From assembly GCA_002436115.1 (NCBI GenBank), contig DIXV01000065.1:8557-18364 (forward strand): a DNA stretch of 9,808 bases, in the 5' to 3' direction. Positions 8,136 to 9,808 of the stretch are shown piece after piece. The stretch comes from Streptococcus sp. UBA6071. GTDB lineage: Bacteria > Bacillota > Bacilli > Lactobacillales > Streptococcaceae. Below the pieces are notes generated by a model. It searched no databases. It was not told the DNA's origin and saw nothing but the letters and a program-made list of their open reading frames with translations. The position numbers were made by a program, and so were the translations under genes. The first letter of the stretch is position 1. The number at the start of each line of letters is the position of its first letter.

Positions 8136-8159
8136 GTTTTATTAATTCTCCTCTTAGCT

Positions 8160-9656
8160 CTACCTTTGTCGATAGTAAAGCTTGGTTAAATGTAGCAAGT
8201 TTTCTTGTACATTCTTATCAATTATAGCAGATTTCATCCGCCATTTCCAATTATTTCCGATAGTTGATGGCGTATTCATCCGACTGTAACTCCCTAAATC
8301 CAATAAATCCTGCATTGTCGTTATTGCTAGGTAACTGTTAGAAAGCCATGCTAAACGAATCATAGCCTGACTGGCACTTTCATCTGGGAACTTATGACTA
8401 TAGTCATTGAAAAATTGACGTGTCTCTTCAGAAATATCATCTTCATACCACCCCCGTATACTGTTGTTGTCATGGGTTCCTGTATAGACGACGCTATTGA
8501 TGCTTGAGCGATGGGGAAGATAAGTACTCTCTTCGTCTACATCAAAGGCAAACTGCAAGACCTTCATCCCTGCTAGTCCAAGACTCTCCCGAAGGGCAAT
8601 GACGTCATCTGTAATCAGCCCCAAATCCTCAACAATGAGAGGCAAGTCAGGCCCAAATTCTTTTTGGAACACCTCGAAAAGTTTCTTGGCAGGGCCTTTA
8701 ACCCAGCGACCATTAGTCGCAATTGCATCACCCACTGGAATCTCCCAATAGGCTTCAAAGCCTCTAAAGTGATCAATACGAATAAGATCGTAAAGTTTAA
8801 AAGCTTCTCGTAAACGAAGACACCACCAACTGTAGTTGTCTTCTGCCATAACAGACCAATCATAAAGAGGATTTCCCCAAAGTTGTCCCGTTTCAGAAAA
8901 AGCATCTGGTGGGCATCCTGCCACGACCGTCGGGCGACCTTCTTGATCTGTTTCAAAACAATGAGGATTGGTCCACATGTCACTACTATCTGAAGAAACA
9001 TAGATTGGCATATCCCCAATAATCTTAATCCCTTTCTTATTAGCGTAGGTTTTAAGTTCTTGCCATTGCTGAAAGAAAAGGAATTGCAAGACTTTATGGT
9101 ACTGAATCTCTTTGGAAAGTTTCTTGCGATAAAACCGCAAACCTTCTTCCTTGCGTTGACGAATCTCTTCGTCTTCCCAATCCAACCAAGACTGGTTACC
9201 AAAGTAGGTTCTTATGGCCATGTAATCTGCAAAATCAGACAACCAACTATGCTGCTCTGCCACAAATTGCTGGTAAGCTTCTTGATTGCCGTGCGTCTTA
9301 AAATTGTGAAAGACTTTTTCCATCAATGATTGATGGGCTTGAGAAACTTTCTCATAGTCTACAGACTCAGGATCATCTCCAAAGTCCAGTCCTTCTAAGT
9401 CCTCACTGACCAACAAATCCTTTTCAATCAAACGTTTGAGATCAATAAAGTAAGGATTGCCTGCAAAAGCTGAAAAGGACTGATAAGGGGAATTTCCATA
9501 TGTCAGAGGCCCCAAAGGCAAGACTTGCCAATAAGTTTGACCTGATTTTTCCAGAAAATCAACAAAATCATAGGCTGATTTTCCAAGACTTCCAATCCCA
9601 AACTCATTTGCCAAAGAAGAAATGTGCAATAAGACACCACTTTGTCTTTTTTTCAC
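8160..9656 (-). CDS. malQ: 4-alpha-glucanotransferase MalQ (amylomaltase, GH77)
   Basis: This cytoplasmic enzyme transfers alpha-1,4-glucan segments between maltodextrins, releasing glucose and building longer chains for the phosphorylase. It has 498 residues, typical of bacterial amylomaltase. Visible signatures are NSPYQSFSAFAGNPYFIDL (55-73), GDMPIYVSSDSSDMW (214-228), PPDAFSETGQLWGNPLYDW (249-267), RIDHFRGFEAYWEIP (293-307, nucleophile D295), IVEDLG (341-346, acid/base E343) and THDNNSIRGWY (394-404, D396). The start is GTG at 9656, supported by AAAGGGG six bases upstream. It is the first gene of a two-gene operon with the phosphorylase, from the promoter at 9711-9739, and a cre-like operator overlaps the predicted transcript start. 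No catalytic residue is missing. Confidence 0.96.
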   Translation of the reverse strand: MKKRQSGVLLHISSLANEFGIGSLGKSAYDFVDFLEKSGQTYWQVLPLGPLTYGNSPYQSFSAFAGNPYFIDLKRLIEKDLLVSEDLEGLDFGDDPESVDYEKVSQAHQSLMEKVFHNFKTHGNQEAYQQFVAEQHSWLSDFADYMAIRTYFGNQSWLDWEDEEIRQRKEEGLRFYRKKLSKEIQYHKVLQFLFFQQWQELKTYANKKGIKIIGDMPIYVSSDSSDMWTNPHCFETDQEGRPTVVAGCPPDAFSETGQLWGNPLYDWSVMAEDNYSWWCLRLREAFKLYDLIRIDHFRGFEAYWEIPVGDAIATNGRWVKGPAKKLFEVFQKEFGPDLPLIVEDLGLITDDVIALRESLGLAGMKVLQFAFDVDEESTYLPHRSSINSVVYTGTHDNNSIRGWYEDDISEETRQFFNDYSHKFPDESASQAMIRLAWLSNSYLAITTMQDLLDLGSYSRMNTPSTIGNNWKWRMKSAIIDKNVQENLLHLTKLYYRQR

Positions 9657-9670
9657 ATGAGTCCCCTTTC
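9654..9670 (-). promoter_or_regulatory. Ribosome binding site and GTG start of malQ, with overlapping ATG-TGA
   Basis: On the - strand GAAAGGGGAC is followed by TCATGTGAAA. The reading frame requires GTG (9656-9654). An out-of-frame ATG two bases earlier (9658-9656) is followed at once by TGA, so a ribosome choosing it would stop immediately. Both candidates are within reach of the GGGG core (four or six bases). Confidence 0.7.
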
Positions 9671-9689
9671 TTTTTAGAAATACTCAGTG

Positions 9690-9703
9690 TGCAAACGGTT
9701 ACA
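9690..9703 (-). promoter_or_regulatory. cre-like operator (CcpA or MalR site) in the malQ promoter region
   Basis: TGCAAACGGTTACA matches the cre pattern TGNAANCGNWNNCA at every defined position. Its centre is a partial inverted repeat (GTGCAAAC/GGTTACAC), as expected for LacI-family regulators. It begins about five bases downstream of the malQ -10 box and so covers the predicted transcription start, a position where binding normally represses. CcpA and the maltose regulator MalR recognise similar sites, so the sequence alone does not say which one binds. Confidence 0.75.
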
Positions 9704-9710
9704 CCATACC

Positions 9711-9739
9711 ATTATACACCACAATTTATTAAAATACAA
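9711..9739 (-). promoter_or_regulatory. Sigma-A promoter of the malQ-malP operon
   Basis: On the - strand, TTGTAT (9739-9734) and TATAAT (9716-9711) are separated by exactly 17 bases. The -10 is perfect and the -35 matches four of six positions. RNA would start near 9704, giving a leader of roughly 48 bases before the malQ GTG. Confidence 0.8.
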
Positions 9740-9771
9740 GCCTTTCTCTATTCAAATGGAAAGTTTTAAGG

Positions 9772-9792
9772 TATAATACGATTGAAAAGGAG
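9772..9792 (+). promoter_or_regulatory. -10 box and ribosome binding site of the divergent rightmost gene
   Basis: A perfect TATAAT occurs at 9772-9777, with only a weak -35 candidate (TATTCA at 9749-9754, 17-base spacer). AAAGGAG at 9786-9792 lies six bases before the ATG at 9799. The -10 is so close to the start that the leader would be short, about 15 bases. Confidence 0.5.
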
Positions 9793-9798
9793 ACTCCT

Positions 9799-9808
9799 AT
9801 GGCTTTAC
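9799..9808 (+). CDS. Start of a divergent gene, truncated by the window (possibly malR)
   Basis: Only ATG-GCT-TTA plus one base (Met-Ala-Leu) is visible, so the product cannot be recognised. The start is believable because of the well-placed AAAGGAG and the upstream TATAAT. In several streptococci the gene divergent from malQ-malP is the LacI-family maltose regulator malR or a maltose-transport gene, so either is a reasonable guess from context alone. Confidence 0.45.

Noticed and set aside
8615..9202. 195-codon minus-strand frame inside malQ.
   Set aside because: It lies entirely in another frame of a gene with all GH77 motifs, and its translation has no domain signature; it is a shadow frame.

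Overview
The window is AT-rich, gene-dense Firmicutes DNA and reads as a streptococcal (Streptococcaceae) chromosome segment. The evidence is AGGAGG-type ribosome binding sites, two GTG starts, stem-loop plus T-run terminators, a catabolite-response (cre) type operator, and the pairing of glycogen-synthesis (glg) genes with a malQ-malP operon. The genus is an inference; nothing here fixes the species.

Layout. Positions 103-3581 (+ strand) hold glycogen synthase (glgA) and glycogen branching enzyme (glgB), separated by about 200 bases without a recognisable gene; a rho-independent terminator follows glgB. Positions 3840-5585 (- strand) hold a two-gene ABC exporter, permease first and ATPase second, that resembles HrtB/HrtA. 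It has its own promoter and terminator, so it is an independent unit lying between the two sugar blocks. Positions 5874-9656 (- strand) hold malQ (4-alpha-glucanotransferase) followed by glycogen/maltodextrin phosphorylase, again closed by a strong terminator. At the right edge a divergent gene starts at 9799; only three codons are visible. By position it may be the maltose regulator malR, but this cannot be shown from the window.

How the genes work together. GlgA extends alpha-1,4-glucan from ADP-glucose and GlgB adds alpha-1,6 branches. The opposing operon degrades such glucans: MalQ disproportionates short maltodextrins into longer chains, and the phosphorylase releases glucose-1-phosphate. 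Synthesis and breakdown therefore sit on opposite strands and converge, with the exporter between them. The malQ promoter has near-consensus boxes, and a cre-like operator covers its predicted transcription start, so the catabolic operon is probably under glucose repression by CcpA, or under MalR. The ADP-glucose pyrophosphorylase genes (glgC/glgD) expected for this pathway are not in the window and may lie upstream of position 1.

I found no CRISPR array, tRNA, rRNA, insertion sequence or clearly novel multi-gene system. The points most worth a second look are a branching enzyme with an unusually short active-site segment, the exporter cassette with coding-like fragments at both ends, and the malQ control region.
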